From Leptobrachium leishanense (taxonomy: Eukaryota; Chordata; Amphibia; Anura; Megophryidae): DNA of 64,000 bases. Position numbers and translations under genes: made by a program. The notes under the pieces were generated by a model. It searched no databases. It was not told the origin of the DNA and worked only from the letters and a program-made list of their open reading frames with translations. Below are positions 1 to 11,815 of this stretch, one piece after another. The stretch lies in NCBI GenBank assembly GCA_009667805.1, contig CM019063.1:88687877-88751876 (forward strand), given 5' to 3'. Each line of letters begins with the position of its first letter. The first letter of the stretch is position 1.

Positions 1-720
1 TTGACTCTATACCAGACCCTATTGCACTATTTTTCTCTTTTTTCCTCTCTCCCTCTTCCCCTTCTCTCTCCCATTTATTGGGAATCGGGAGTCTACATAG
101 GATTTAGGTGAGGACATCGCATCAGGACTCATACGTACATCTCTGAACTGCCCATGTGGAGGCCCAATCAGACTACCGTATCTCCAACATAGAACGCATG
201 GCCAGTTGGACTTTTGTATGAATTTCTGTTTTCACCAGTGATTTGAAAATAGGACTTGAATGTAACAGTCCATTTAGGACTATCAACTGCACTTATATGC
301 ACTTACATGCATTTGCACTTTATGTGATTTCGATTGTATTTGCACCTTATGTGGTCCTATTCTGACTATATCAGTACTTCTAGTGTTATTTCACTTGCAC
401 TTATTGCTCTATTGCACAGTGGCACCAGTGCACATAGACTATCCACGGCAGCACTTTAGTGGTCGTTTCGACCGTGCACTTATTTTGGAATAGTGGCAAC
501 GCTGTACCCTTCTACTTCTTAGGTTTATATTTTAATTGTTGTATTTAAGACTGTATATCAACCATCCTCAAGAGAGATTGCGCCACTAGGACCCACTCCC
601 TTTCCACTGTACCTTTCACACATTTCTGTCGAGGTTTTGTGTTTATATCCCAGTTGGCTGCATAACACTAATACTCCCACCCAATAACACTAGCGCCTCC
701 ACTGTAACTCCCTCCTTATC
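1..720. other. unassigned intergenic sequence
   Basis: No coding potential seen on either strand. The sequence is T/C-rich at the left edge, and a tgcactt-type motif recurs between about 280 and 480. It could be the tail of a dispersed repeat cut by the window edge, but I found no terminal repeats or second copy. Confidence 0.4.
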
Positions 721-1143
721 TTTTTATTATCATTCATCGGATCTTATATGTAAATTCCAGACATTTTTGTTCAGTAGTTTTTGTGCAAACAGCGTTTCAA
801 TTTTGAAATTTTCAATCGTACTGTTTTTTGCTTTTTTTCACCTCGTTCGCCTGCGTGCCGGCTTTTTCCGGCAGCTGCTTTGCGCTGTGATCGAAAGCTA
901 GTCGGGTTTCTCCGGCGTGTAAGGCGTGGTTAATTCAGCTGTTTTCTGCAGGTTTCAGTGAGTGTTCGGTGAGTGTTCGGCGGGTTTGCGGTGGGTTTTC
1001 CCTGCACTGTGACGGCCCTGCGGTGCTTGCTGAATACACCGCAGGGTCGGCGAAATAGGAACGCTGAATCGCCCCTTAGTGCAGGGAACGAAAAGTCACC
1101 GAACGTACGGTGACTTTTCGATTCTCTTTGAATAACCCTGCTA
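721..1143 (+). repeat. GGTTATTC-family element, right part
   Basis: This segment is clearly similar to about 2999-3419: the same Ttattatcattcat start, the same cgaaaagtcaccgaacg hairpin near the end, and the same terminus gaataaccctg. The similarity begins near 721 with no left terminus, so the copy looks truncated at its left end. A short hairpin (cgaaaagtcaccg / cggtgacttttcg) lies just inside the right end. It is noncoding; short frames here do not match between the two copies. Confidence 0.6.
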
Positions 1144-1222
1144 GTTACATATTCTACAGTTACTATCCAGCTTACAGCATGTCACACTCAGGGTTTGTTC
1201 ATCCAGACCCTGTACCATTTAG

Positions 1223-1875
1223 AGGGTTATTTAGAGAGCACCGACATTTCAGCAAAATGTCGGCGCTCTTTCAATCAGTGTGCTTCAGCGATTTCTGTAT
1301 TCACTGCAGGGTCCTTGAAGTACGCCGAACAAGGAGTCACTGAAGACAGAAAAAAAACAGAGCTCTGCAATTTTTAAAAAGGTGCTTAAAACAAATGCCT
1401 GAAAATGTGTGTAAATAATAAAAAAAAGGTCCTATCAAAAAAATAATAAAAGGTCTGTTACAGAATAAAAAGAAATAAAAAATTGGATTCCAAAATTTTG
1501 CCTAAAAAATCTAGACTACCTAATAAAATTTTAAAAATGAAAAAGGCTTTTTGCTGAAACTGGAAAGAATAAACGGTTGAATAAAAAAAAAAACAAAAAA
1601 AACAGTAATATTTTTTTTTACATTGAGATTTGCCTATTTAAACACGTCGGACTGAATCACTCAAAATCTGGTAATTTCTGTACAATTCAGCCTTCTCTGA
1701 ATAGATTAAATATTACATCTCTATGGGACAATTTCACTGCCGCTGAAGGTCGCCGAATGCCCCAGTAATTGGCGAATTGATAGATTTCTGATTAGAAGAA
1801 CTGCCACGAAATTGCACCGTGTGGCGAAATTCACCCAATTCGGTGGCATCTTCATTTCTTATTGAATAACACCCT
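1223..1875. repeat. diverged GGTTATTC-family element
   Basis: The left edge reads agggttatttagagagc and the right edge attgaataacaccct, an imperfect inverted pair of the same type as the element at 2537-3419. The interior is A-rich (1370-1620) and then holds text such as cgaattgatagatttctg, which recurs in altered form near 33100-33285. No target duplication is evident. Confidence 0.4.
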
Positions 1876-2412
1876 TTAGGGGTGTCCGATATTACAAAAA
1901 TATATTCCCATTTGGTACACTGCTCTAAAGACAAAACACTATCTAGATACAAAGTTGTTCAGTTCACTAGATTGTTTTAAATTTGTCTTTGCATGTGATT
2001 TTTTGATGGCATATTTCTGGTGCTGGAGCAGTAGTGTCTGGTGTTTCATGTAGTCTATGCAAAAAATGGTATTCGTAAAAAAAAAAAAGGGTTTGTAAAA
2101 TTGACAAATCAGTGAATTTTAAGGCAAAATAATACTATTTAAAATTAGAAAATGAAATGTTAAAGTTATTTTATAAAGCAATGATATAATAGTTTCATAT
2201 TGGAAAGTTTGTGATATAATTTAGAATATACTGCAATACTAAGGGCTACAATGGTTATAGGAGTTACTGTGTACAATGTCAACTGATTTGATGGAGCGGC
2301 TTTCGTTGGGCAATTAGTCTGTGCCATCTATGCCCAAGGAGCACTGGTCACCCCAAGATTACCAAGAGCTAATGGAAAAGTGGAGGGGGTTAAAAAAAAC
2401 ATCTGAGATAGC

Positions 2413-2436
2413 TATACACACACACACACACACACC
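2413..2436. repeat. (CA)n microsatellite
   Basis: About ten uninterrupted CA units. A similar short CA run lies at 9180-9195, and others sit inside both Gypsy LTRs near 46163 and 56315. Confidence 0.9.
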
Positions 2437-2536
2437 ATGAAGCCCACTGTACACGTTGCAGAACATGATGACACATTACAAGTAATTAGACACTTGAGGA
2501 TGTGAAACTACATTCACACATTAAAAGAAACACTTA

Positions 2537-3419
2537 CAAGGTTATTCAAAGACATCCGAATGGCTGCCGAAAGGGAACCGGACACTGAAAATCAGCGTTC
2601 GGTTACCTTTCTTGGCCATTCGGCTATTCAGAGAGCAGGCAATTCGCCAAATACTGGCGAATTGCCAGCACATACGGTGCCTGTTCGAGGGCAGTGAAAT
2701 CCCCATAGAGAAGCAATGCTTCGTCTATTCAGAGGACAGAAAACAGCAGTGAAAGGTTCCCGAAATGCCCTGTCATTCGGTGGTTTAATTTGACAGGTTT
2801 ATTCAGGCGAATCCCATAGACTTCAATGTTAAAAACATTCCTGTTTTAATTCAATATCTAATAAACTGTTCATTATAAAATTCTGCAGTAAAGAGTCTAT
2901 TTATTTATAGATTTGTTAGGATATTTTAAGCATTTTTCGTGATTTTTTTTTTAAATTCCGATTTGTTTTAATTTTTTTAACTTATTTTTTCTGTAACGCC
3001 ATTTTTATTATCATTCATTGGATCTTATATGTAAATTTCAGACATTTTCGCTCAGTAGTTTGTTTGCAAACAGCGTTTCACTTTTAAAACATTCAAGCGT
3101 ACTGTTTTTTTAATTTATTCACTGCATTCGTCTGCGGTGTCGGCTTTTTACGGCGGCTGCGCTGTGTGTGATCGGCTCCTGCTTGGGTTTTTCCTGCGTT
3201 TTCGGCGGGTTAATCCAGATTTTTTTGCGGGTTTCGGTGTGCGTTCGCCATCGTTTTGCGGTGAGTTTTCGGCGACCTTTCCCTGCAATTCGGGGACCCT
3301 GTGGTGCTTGCTGAATACACCGCAGGGTTGCCGAAATGGGATCACCAAATCGCACCGAATTGAAGAGAACGAAAAGTCACCGAACGTGCGGTGACTTTTC
3401 GACTCTTTGAATAACCCTG
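2537..3419. mobile_element. nonautonomous DNA element, GGTTATTC termini
   Basis: Termini form an inverted pair: left CAAGGTTATTCAAAGA and right TCTTTGAATAACCCTG. Flanks are tta (left) and ata (right), compatible with a decayed 3-bp target duplication as seen in the three short palindromic relatives at 11636, 13344 and 22203. The interior has no transposase. It includes a segment (about 3000-3400) shared with 721-1143. The 883-bp length and lack of coding sequence suit a MITE or deleted DNA transposon. The superfamily cannot be fixed from the ends alone. Confidence 0.6.
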
Positions 3420-3662
3420 ATAGAGATTCACACTTTGATTATCTCTCAGTATGCTCTTGCCACAATGATAAAGGGCTGAACATGTAACATTTGCCCAATT
3501 CGTACTTTGGTATGAAATTCTCCAGCTCTTAAGGAAATGTGAAAGCATGACCAATCATGTCATAAATAAATATACTAGATTTCTACATTTTCTTTCCTTT
3601 TTTATTTGGGGGGGGTATAGATGTTATATTCATTATAAGCTAATGAGACTGGTTCAAATGGG

Positions 3663-3979
3663 TTAAAGGGCCACTGCACTCCTTCTGGCCACTTTACAGT
3701 TTTAAATTGGACAGGATGAGGGGAGTGCCACCCCACCAGCTCTCCTGATGTTGCAGAAAAGTGAAGTGGAGGAGTTTCCTCCAAACCACCACGCTTCACC
3801 GGCAGCCGGGGTTTCTGAATTTTGAAGCTGCCAGTCACCAGATCGGCCACCTTTGACATCAGAACGCAGAGAGCATGATGATGTCACTCTTTCTGAGACC
3901 AATTGCGGGAGCGAGCGTATCTCATGTGTCCCAGTGGTCATGGATGATATACAGTAGTTTATTGCAAAGGCAGAAGACA
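3663..3979. repeat. TTAA-terminal (T2-like) MITE, left end only
   Basis: Starts TTAAAGGGCCACTGCACT, which resembles the starts at 8277 and 12091 and the TTAAAGG-type termini of the T2 MITE group known from Xenopus. I could not find a matching right terminus before the next element at 3980, so the right boundary is arbitrary. No coding sequence. Confidence 0.4.
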
Positions 3980-4272
3980 CCTGGGTCAAGTCCAGCAGGA
4001 ACGCATAGTTCCTACACTATTTTTTGCAAAGGACACAGAGTTTCCTTTCTTCCCACAGTCTGATGCTTTTAATTTTTGTTCAATCATGTTTCTCCAGTAA
4101 CATATTTGATATTAGTATTAACATAATAATTCCCTAAAACACAGTATATGTGTATAATTAGAGTGTGGCCGGTGGGTTAAATGCGCGATGACAATGCTTA
4201 ATAGGGGCCAGAAATGTTGGTCTATGCCCATGCTTATATGTTTTATGGGTGGTTTTTAAGACTTGACCCCTG
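3980..4272 (-). mobile_element. hAT-type MITE, second copy (inverted)
   Basis: Both ends match, in reverse orientation, the element at 7937-8209: ctgggtcaagtccagcagga at the left and acttgacccctg at the right. The middle is more diverged. No clean target duplication remains, which suggests this copy is older than the 7937 copy. Confidence 0.55.
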
Positions 4273-4904
4273 GCAGACTCATTTAGTCCATTGCCGTGCA
4301 TCTGCAGGGCCTCATAGGCAATATCCTCCTGTATGTAATCTCATTTAAAATATATATTTTATCGCAAACTATATTAGGTTTGTTACTGCTTCTAACACAA
4401 AACTTTATTTGTCGTATGCTTTTATTGACGTACAGGACATGTTTCCTCAGTATAAAAGATAAATGGAGGCACCTAACTATGCAATGCGATCAATATGTGA
4501 CTCAATGTCACCTGCTCAAGTCCAAGAATGCATTAACCAGAGGTTAATGAGGATAGTGTTGATTAAAATCACAATGTACGTGGATATGTTGGGGAGATAA
4601 TTTTGGTAGACGTGAACGCACCAGGCTTGGAGACACTGGTTCAAATGACTTTATTTAAACTGAGGAGTGATGAGGAAAGCTTCTGTACTCTTGGACCTTT
4701 GTTGCATCCACAATTCCCTATATGTTGTTCAGTCTCACGCCCAGGATTTGTGTTCCTCCCAAATGACTTCTTGAATCCTGGCAGTTTTCCCACAGGATGT
4801 CAAACACATCCTTGTATTTTCTCATGGGAGCGTGGCCACGTATCACAAAGCCATAAGTAAGGGGGCACAGGTAGCCCGAGTCCATGCCAGAGCAGCCCTA
4901 CATG
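4273..4904. other. unassigned intergenic sequence
   Basis: AT-rich single-copy-looking DNA with no convincing reading frame. Nothing recognised. Confidence 0.4.
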
Positions 4905-5530
4905 GGGCCCTATTACATTCCTTGCGCACAATTTTGCTTGTGCGCAAAAACGCATTAACGCGAGGGGTAAAACCCTTTGCGTCTAATGTTGTATTACGAC
5001 GTTCACACACAAAATGCGCGTTAACGTCTAACGCGAGTGACCCTGCGCAAACCCTTTGCGAGCGAAATTTAGTGCGCACATCCTATACTTAACATTGTGA
5101 GTGCAAATGCGTTTGTGTGCTGGTACGCGCATGGTATTACAATCTTAGCGCAAAAGTTAACGGACAACATTTGCGCGCATAATTTTAATGTCTTTGAAAA
5201 GCTGGTGGTAACGGCAAATTGTAACAACCTGACTGTACCAAACTGCAGATTCACAACGGAGAACGTCGATGCGCAGATTTTTTTAAATCCGTCAAAAATG
5301 ACGGCCACTACCTTGTCTTCTGTCAGAATGTACGTCTGTTGTGCGCAGTCCGCACAAAATTGACAGACTCGCATTAAAAATTACATTGCGCTCACTGATT
5401 TCTGCACGCAACTGTACTTCCAGCGGTGAATGTAATTCCAGCGGTGATTTTCGTACGTTAACGTTTAACGCTTCGCACAAAAAAACACGCGTTTTGCGTG
5501 CGTTTTTGCATTATGTATGTAATAGGGCCC
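4905..5530. mobile_element. CpG-rich MITE, GGGCCCTATTACAT termini
   Basis: Left end GGGCCCTATTACAT and right end ATGTAATAGGGCCC are perfect inverted repeats of 14 bp. The interior is rich in CG and GCGC (for example ttgcgcacaattttgc) and partly palindromic: the left half has gcgcaaaaacgc and the right half gcgttttgcgtgcg. The frames found on both strands (about 60-100 residues) overlap each other in mirrored fashion and reflect the palindrome, not genes. I could not settle the target duplication. Confidence 0.7.
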
Positions 5531-5867
5531 ATAGTGTCTAGAGTCAAGAGGACAATATTGAAGGAAATAGTATTGGGAAAACTGAAATGGGGCAAAGTGG
5601 GCATAACTAATAAAATAGAGGCAAACTAAAATGAAATGGGGGCATGTCTGTCCGTTCGGTTATACATACCTGTCCGCTCAGTAACAGTAACAATTGATAA
5701 TTATCGTGAAACAATTCCAGGTTTACATGTGTACAAGCATTCAGTGCGTACAATCCACTTTAACAGCAAAAATGTGCACACACACCAACTATCAAAAATT
5801 AGAGGGTACATTCTTTAGGTCTTATCAGTTAGGCAGAAGCAGAAGCCTATGAAAGATAAGAATAACA

Positions 5868-6150
5868 TAGAAACATAGAAAAATTTCGGCAGATAAGAAC
5901 CTTTCGGCCCATCTAGTCTGCCCAATTACATGGATACTTCACCTGGATTTATCTTTTGTTTAGGATAGCCTTATGCCTATCCCATGCTTGCTTAAATTCA
6001 ATCACTGTTTTGGCCTCTACCACTTCAACTGGAAGGCTGTTCCATGTATCCACCACCCTCTCAGTAAAATAATGCTTCCTGATGTTACTTTTAAACCTTT
6101 GCCCCTCTAATCTAAGACTATGTCCTCTTGTTTTGCTACTTTGTTTCCTT
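5868..6150. repeat. dispersed repeat, 'cggcagataagaacc' type
   Basis: Contains the phrases catagaaacatagaa, cggcagataagaacc, cggcccatctagtctgccc and ccactctcagtaaa-like text. I recognise these as a very abundant dispersed repeat of amphibian and some other vertebrate genomes. I do not assign a class. No open frame of note. Confidence 0.55.
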
Positions 6151-6562
6151 TTAAATATACTCCCTTCCTCTACCTTGTGGATTCCCTCATAACAAAGATC
6201 ATTCTAAATATATGTAACATTGTTATGAAGAGATATGATTTTAACATTAAGAGCTTTCCTACATGCAGGTCCGCTTTTTACTCACTGGTACCCAGTGATG
6301 ACATACCTTGATGTGAACACTAGCCAGTTTGAAGATTTCCCAATACACAGCTTGATATGCTCCCCAGATGTTAAAGGAGAGCTCATCTATCACTCAGGAT
6401 CCACCCTCACTTGTGTTTTGCACCTTCCTCTTTCCTCCCGCACAGTTGGTGACTTTGCTTATGTGATTTTGCAGTAAAGACACACTTATATAAGCAAGTT
6501 GACCTTGAGCAATTTTTTTCATTTTAATGCAGCGGGACCCTCTGTTTGAAATACTTCCCTAT

Positions 6563-7804
6563 TAGACATGGGCACAGCACAAAATTTCATTTTGAACTAA
6601 TGGATTAGTCCTAAAATGCAATTTACTTAGTTGCTAAAGAAATTTGTTTTCAGTTCTTTAGTATGAAAACTAATTTCTTTCATCCGAAAACCAGTGGATA
6701 CAATTACTATTGTAGTGGTCCCGCTCTGTATAGAACATCATCCTCAATTTATACCTTTCTCTGTATAATGTATACAACATCCTCCTGCATTAATACCCCT
6801 CTCTGTATAATGTATAGAACATCATCCTGCATTGATTAATGCCCCTCTCTGTATAGAACATCCTACTGCATTGGCATGTGGAGGGTGCAGAACTTCGGAA
6901 TGCAATGCTTATCCAGCACAGGAGAGGGAACTTTTACTTAAATTTTGTATCTCTGTGGGGGAGACACAGGAATATAAAAGCAGGGGAGAGGGAAAATATT
7001 AACGTAAAATCAGTCTGAAAGCTCAGAGAAGAGATGACTGGTGCAAATTTATTTTTATAATAAAATAAAGCACTTTAAATCCAGGGAAAACCTTCAAATA
7101 AATCACACTGAAGGCTCATAATGACAGAGTAACTGTGAGAGCTGGATACTAAATGTATCAGACATAAAAAAAACTTTATAACAAGCAGCACTGGGAGAGG
7201 AAAGGGACATTATATAAAACGTGTATTATAGATGAGGAAAGGGGGATAGTGCTCCTGGATAATATAAAATGTATCAGACCTAAGCCCCTATTATGTAGAG
7301 CGGGAGGGGAAATAACACACGTTTTATAAAGTACCGCTCTTCTCCCATCGCTACTTGTTATAAAGGGGGTTTACTATCCAGCCCTCCTCTGTCATTAGCT
7401 TTCAGTGTCATTTATTTGAATGTTTTCCTTCACCAGCTGCGTTTATCATCTTGTCTGCCTCATAGACATGCAAGGGTTAAGTAAAGGTTTCCTCTCCTGT
7501 GCTGGATGTCTGTGCTGCGAGTGAGTATTCTGGAGCTCTATCACTGTTAGATTTTCGGGTAGGGGTCAGGAAGGATTACGCATACAAACCTTTTCTGTAG
7601 CTTTGCGATGTTGCGCTCTTCATTGCTGGCCTTCACTCAATGTAATATCACAAAAAGGACTGAAACTAAAATGTAGTGCATTTTATTTTAGTTTCTTTCG
7701 TTTTTTGTACTGAGCAGTTTCGTATCTCTTGAGTCATACGAAAACTAAATTATCCCAAAATTCTGACTAAATCGTTTTAGTACTAAAACGAATGCACATG
7801 TCTA
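6563..7804. mobile_element. nonautonomous hAT element with 8-bp duplication
   Basis: The element runs TAGACATGGGCA ... TGCACATGTCTA and is flanked by identical 8-bp copies of TTCCCTAT (6555-6562 and 7805-7812). An 8-bp duplication is the signature of hAT transposition. The 1242-bp interior carries no transposase. It holds a short tandem repeat around tgtatagaacatcatcctgc (6720-6880) and an internal inverted repeat (roughly 7080-7200 against 7320-7440, around ttataacaag / cttgttataa). It must have been moved by a transposase encoded elsewhere. Confidence 0.8.
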
Positions 7805-7936
7805 TTCCCTATGTTTCCACCTCCTTCACTTTTTGTTCATCATCATTATATAGGCCTTTGTATATGTCTGGTATAATTTACTCTTTTTATTACATTGTTT
7901 GTATTAGTCTGTCTGATTCAATAAATCGGATTTGAA

Positions 7937-8209
7937 CAGGGGTCAAGTCCTAAGAAAAGAAGTGAGGGAACTCACCAAGATTTCTGTCCTCCAATTAGCA
8001 TCTTGCACTTACACACACGAACCTGAATGCATATATGAATTTTAGCAAAAATGTATGATAAGTCACAAGAAATATATGATTTAACAGGGAAACATATGAT
8101 TGAACACCTGCATACAAGCTTTAAAGTGGGACCAAAGGGAACTCAGTTCACTCTGCAAAAATAGTGCTGGAACTGCATTCCCACATGTTCCTGCTGGACT
8201 TGACCCCTG
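7937..8209 (+). mobile_element. hAT-type MITE, CAGGGGTCAAGTCC termini
   Basis: 273 bp bounded by CAGGGGTCAAGTCC and GGACTTGACCCCTG, a perfect inverted pair. Flanks GATTTGAA (7929-7936) and CATTTGAA (8210-8217) match at 7 of 8 bases, fitting a hAT duplication with one mutation. A second, older copy is at 3980-4272 in the other orientation. Confidence 0.75.
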
Positions 8210-8276
8210 CATTTGAAAGAAGATAACTCCTAACGTACTGCTGTCACTGACTTTAAAAGAGAAGGCTCATGCTTCC

Positions 8277-8956
8277 TTAAAGGGCCACTACCACAAAAAA
8301 AATGAAATGACCTTATTGTGTTTATTATATGTTGCTGACATCTTAAATGTGCTTTATTTTTTTCTTGTATGTTTAGTTTAGAAAATAGTTTACTCTATAT
8401 GTGTCACTGTGTGCATGCATTGTGTGATCTTTTTGTTTTGTAAACTGCCCCCCCCCCAGTATCTTTACATCACTTGCTCCTCACTCTGTGGTTTTGGCCA
8501 TAGAATGGGGTGAATGCGTCAGTCACCGACTCAAATCATTGTATTGTGTGGTTTGTATTCAAAGGACATCCCCAGGGGGTAGATTAGAAGACTTTTTAAG
8601 CTCCCTGCCCCCTTATTCAGCTGCCATCTTTTATCTCGAGTAGCCTGGAGAACACAACAGCCTTATCTAAACATGTCCTCCTCCACTCACTGTTAAATAC
8701 TGTATAAGCTAAACCACTGAATTGCAGAAGTAAAACTTCTGCACAGATTTGGTGGTAAATGTTGCATCATGGGGAAAAAATCCATAAAATGGAAACAGGA
8801 GATAAAAAAAAAACTACCTTTATTTTTCCATTTTTTCCCCCATGGAATTGCTTCAGAAAATAGGAAACAAAAACCAGCAGCATGTGTTTTAGAAGGTTTG
8901 GTAGTAATGTACACGTAATCGAGTTACAGCTTATATAAGTGGCAGCGTCCCTTTAA
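8277..8956. mobile_element. TTAA-terminal (T2-like) MITE
   Basis: Left end TTAAAGGGCCACTACCAC and right end GTGGCAGCGTCCCTTTAA are an inverted pair ending in TTAA on both sides. This fits the T2 group of Xenopus MITEs, which use TTAA. The interior (about 680 bp) has a poly-C run near 8448 and no coding sequence. Confidence 0.7.
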
Positions 8957-10396
8957 ACTAGTAAAACTGCTTTGAAGGCAGTAGACGTGGCATTTGTTTG
9001 TGATGTTCTAGTTTTCCTCTCAGCATCCTCTATGAATAATTGAGCAGTAGGAAGGGTTCTTCAGAAAGCTGACATTTAAGCAAATTGGTCGACTGACCAC
9101 GTAAAGATATTAACTGCAATTTGTTATCATGATTTGTTTTAACCGTCTGATGAACCGAGATCGCTTTTAAAAATTCCTCCCACACACACACACATATCAC
9201 TACTTGTTCACCCCAGAGACATTTCTGTGAAATCCCTGCTTTTGTAAATGTATACTGTACCCTACTGTCAGAAACAAGGGCAGAAGATGAATATGCATCA
9301 CCTAATACATTAAATGAAACAAATAAAAAAGGAATAAAAAAAATAGATGCTAATTTAATGGTTCTGTAGTAACAACAGCCTGTTGTGACATCAAATATAT
9401 TGCGCTGTCTACCAACACTGGTTAACATGACGGAATTCTGTCACCTCCCTGTACACCTTGTTTCTATTAAGGTGTCTGTCTGTCCCAATTGCTGTTATGT
9501 TTTGCTCAACATAATTGTCATCGCATTTCACTACATTTGTCGGGCTCTCTATTTATTTTTTCATCAGTCACCTTCAATAACCTGTCCCTGTCCTTGAGCC
9601 GTATCCCACAGGAGCAAACCTAACCCCACCTCACCTATTACATTTAAGTGCTTATCTCCTGTTTGTCAGCGTTTTCATTTTGTCAGCCTCGCTACTGTCC
9701 ATTCAAAATGCCTTTGGCTATTGTACATGTTTCACTGGTTACTTCAATTATACTATGCGTTACTGTAGTCAAAATAGTCTTTCACTTTGATGACATAGCT
9801 GGGATAATACATATACATATAACACAAGTACACGTGAGCCTTAAAAATATAATTGCTGCCCGTTAGTAAAGGTGACATGGAAGACCCTGCCGTAAAACGT
9901 CACGCCAACACTGGAAATTATGAGTTACAACGGCATAACAGGGATATAGACACGGCAGGCTTATATTTGCATTAATACCATTTGAACAAATGACATAAAA
10001 TGGCTTTAAATGACATTTAAAAGAAGCCAATCCTCGTTAACATTTTTTGGGTCAAAAGAGAGCATAGTTTTTGGAAAGTTTGCATTTGCCTCATCACTAA
10101 CAGCTTATAGGTAGGAGAATGCTTCACAGGCCATTTGTGAAGGAATGCAAGTTAAGCCACAACTGCAGTAAAGGCAATTTACACCAATCTGCCACGGTAC
10201 TCTTAATCTTCTATTTATAACATGTGGGGGATTGAAAGCTCTCGTACTGGTGACCGTGGCACATTAGTGGCAGAAAACTGCAAATCCTACAATACAAATA
10301 TAGACAAATACATAGCGTTCCCAATAAACATCACACCGCTATTATACTCGTATTCCCACATCAGTCGAATACTCCCGAGTAGGTTTCCACAAGCAC
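8957..10396. other. unassigned intergenic sequence
   Basis: AT-rich, apparently unique DNA. The longest frame (minus strand 9030-9428, 132 residues) has no recognisable motif, includes a CA-microsatellite-derived stretch and looks like chance. Short CA run at about 9180. Confidence 0.4.
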
Positions 10397-10515
10397 CTTA
10401 TATGACACAATACAAAACACAGGTATAGCGCAAGTCTCTCAACTTGCCGGTGGGAATAATACTTTACATATAACCAAGAAAGTTTTTCCGTATAATGTCA
10501 TTGGTCCTCAGCACA
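10397..10515 (+). repeat. left arm of inverted repeat with flipped core
   Basis: Matches 11816-11935 in inverted orientation on both sides (aatacaaaaca; aagtctctcaacttgcc; gggaataatacttt; ggtcctcagcac). The 25-bp core at about 10466-10490 is in the same orientation in both arms. See the finding on the flipped core. Confidence 0.75.
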
Positions 10516-10542
10516 AAAAAAGAACAAAACATATCCAACATA

Positions 10543-11283
10543 GGGCAATATTACAATCTAAAGGCTAACGTTAGCGCTCAGCTATGGGAGAGTTGACGTT
10601 CGATTAAGTGGCCCTAGAGCGGGCCAACCATATCACAATCTGAACGCTAACAGGTTAAAAACCAATTAGCGCATTTGAGATTGCACTTTCTAGCACGACC
10701 TTACTGTACTTTGCGCTCCCTATGCTTAACATGAGGAGCACAAAGAGTAGTTAGCGTTAGGATTACAAAGTCCTAACGCTAATTACATCCTGCTGTGGTT
10801 AACTAAAAAGTTAACCACAACTAGAAGCCTGGAACCCCCCCCAAAAAAAAACGGAACCCCAAAAATCAGATACTCATCTCTCATCCCGCAGCGAGAATGG
10901 AGGCCCGATCTGCCGCTTCTAGCCCCCAGGACAAATAGTACCCTCCCTCTGCGATCATTCCACAGACCTGCAGGATCTCACAAGAGCTGAGATCCTGCCG
11001 GTCATGTGACCCGGCAGCACAACGTTAGCAGCATTAGCCTCTGAATCCCGGAGGATAGCTTTGCAGAACTTGCGCCTGCCCTGTAATATGGAGTTAAAAC
11101 GGGGATGCTAAGGGGAAACCTGCAGGTTTTCTACCTTAGTGTCCCTGTTTTAGGGCCATCTTACATAGTTGGTGCTAACTTAACCAGAGCTGTTGTAAAC
11201 TTCCCAGAGCCATTATAGCCTATGGAGGTTTTCAGTTTACAACAGCTCTGGTTAAGTTAGCACCAACATTGTAATACTGCCCT
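10543..11283. mobile_element. MITE, GGGCARTATTACAA termini, with terminal hairpin
   Basis: Left end GGGCAATATTACAATC and right end ATTGTAATACTGCCC are inverted repeats. Near the right end, 11170-11267 forms a long hairpin (ggtgctaacttaaccagagc pairs with its complement before the terminus). The interior has a GC-rich block (10880-11040). Related decayed copies are seen at 33297-33776, 57736-59150 and 63520-64000, recognisable from phrases such as ccttagcatcccc and cagggcaggcgc. Confidence 0.65.
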
Positions 11284-11309
11284 TAGTGGGCAGAATATAA
11301 TACTGTCCA

Positions 11310-11632
11310 TAGTGTAGTATTTTCTGCAGTAATGTTTAACAGATAAGAACAAATAATTTACACTCACATATTCATGAGCCCTTACTGGCTCTAGATGTAT
11401 CCACGGTGAGTCTTTTTTCTTCCTCCACTTTCTCAGATGCTCAGACATTCTTATCACTTCAGAAGGAGAAAATGAAGTGATAAGGTCTGTAAGAACCTGA
11501 GAAGGTGGAGGAAGAAAAATGGCTCACCCATGGATACTTCTAAAGCCAGTAAGCACTCATGAAAATGTGAGTGTAAATTCTTACTTCTTATCTGTTAAAC
11601 ATTACTGCAGAAAATACTACACTATCAGGGTT
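11310..11632. repeat. long palindrome
   Basis: Left arm begins atagtgtagtattttctgca and right arm ends with its complement just before 11635. The arms (about 145 bp each) meet near 11465, with a few mismatches such as tcatgag / ctcatga. It lies directly between the MITEs at 10543 and 11636. It could be a foldback MITE of unknown family. No duplication was identified at its left edge. Confidence 0.65.
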
Positions 11633-11635
11633 ATT

Positions 11636-11805
11636 CAGAGAGCGTGAAAAGCAGGAGAATGACTGGAGAATGAAAAATTCTAGGTCAAAATAGTTAAACC
11701 AGAAAAATTCTCCCTTTCATCTCACTTTCCAAATCGGCTATTTTGATCTAGAATTTTTCATTCTCAAGTCATTCTCCTACTTTTCACGCTCTCTGAATAA
11801 CCCTG
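11636..11805. mobile_element. short palindromic MITE, TAT duplication
   Basis: 170 bp almost entirely self-complementary, CAGGGTTATTCAGAGAG ... CTCTCTGAATAACCCTG, flanked by TAT on both sides (11633-11635 and 11806-11808). Sister copies lie at 13344-13520 and 22203-22382. Confidence 0.8.
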
Positions 11806-11815
11806 TATGTTTTCC

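Noticed and set aside
9030..9428. 132-residue minus-strand frame
   Set aside because: No motif, includes text from a CA microsatellite (VICVCVW), no splice or promoter context. Consistent with chance.
10960..11060. GC-rich block as a CpG island or promoter
   Set aside because: It lies inside a MITE and recurs in its other copies (33400-33560, 58400-58560, 63880-64000), so it is repeat sequence.
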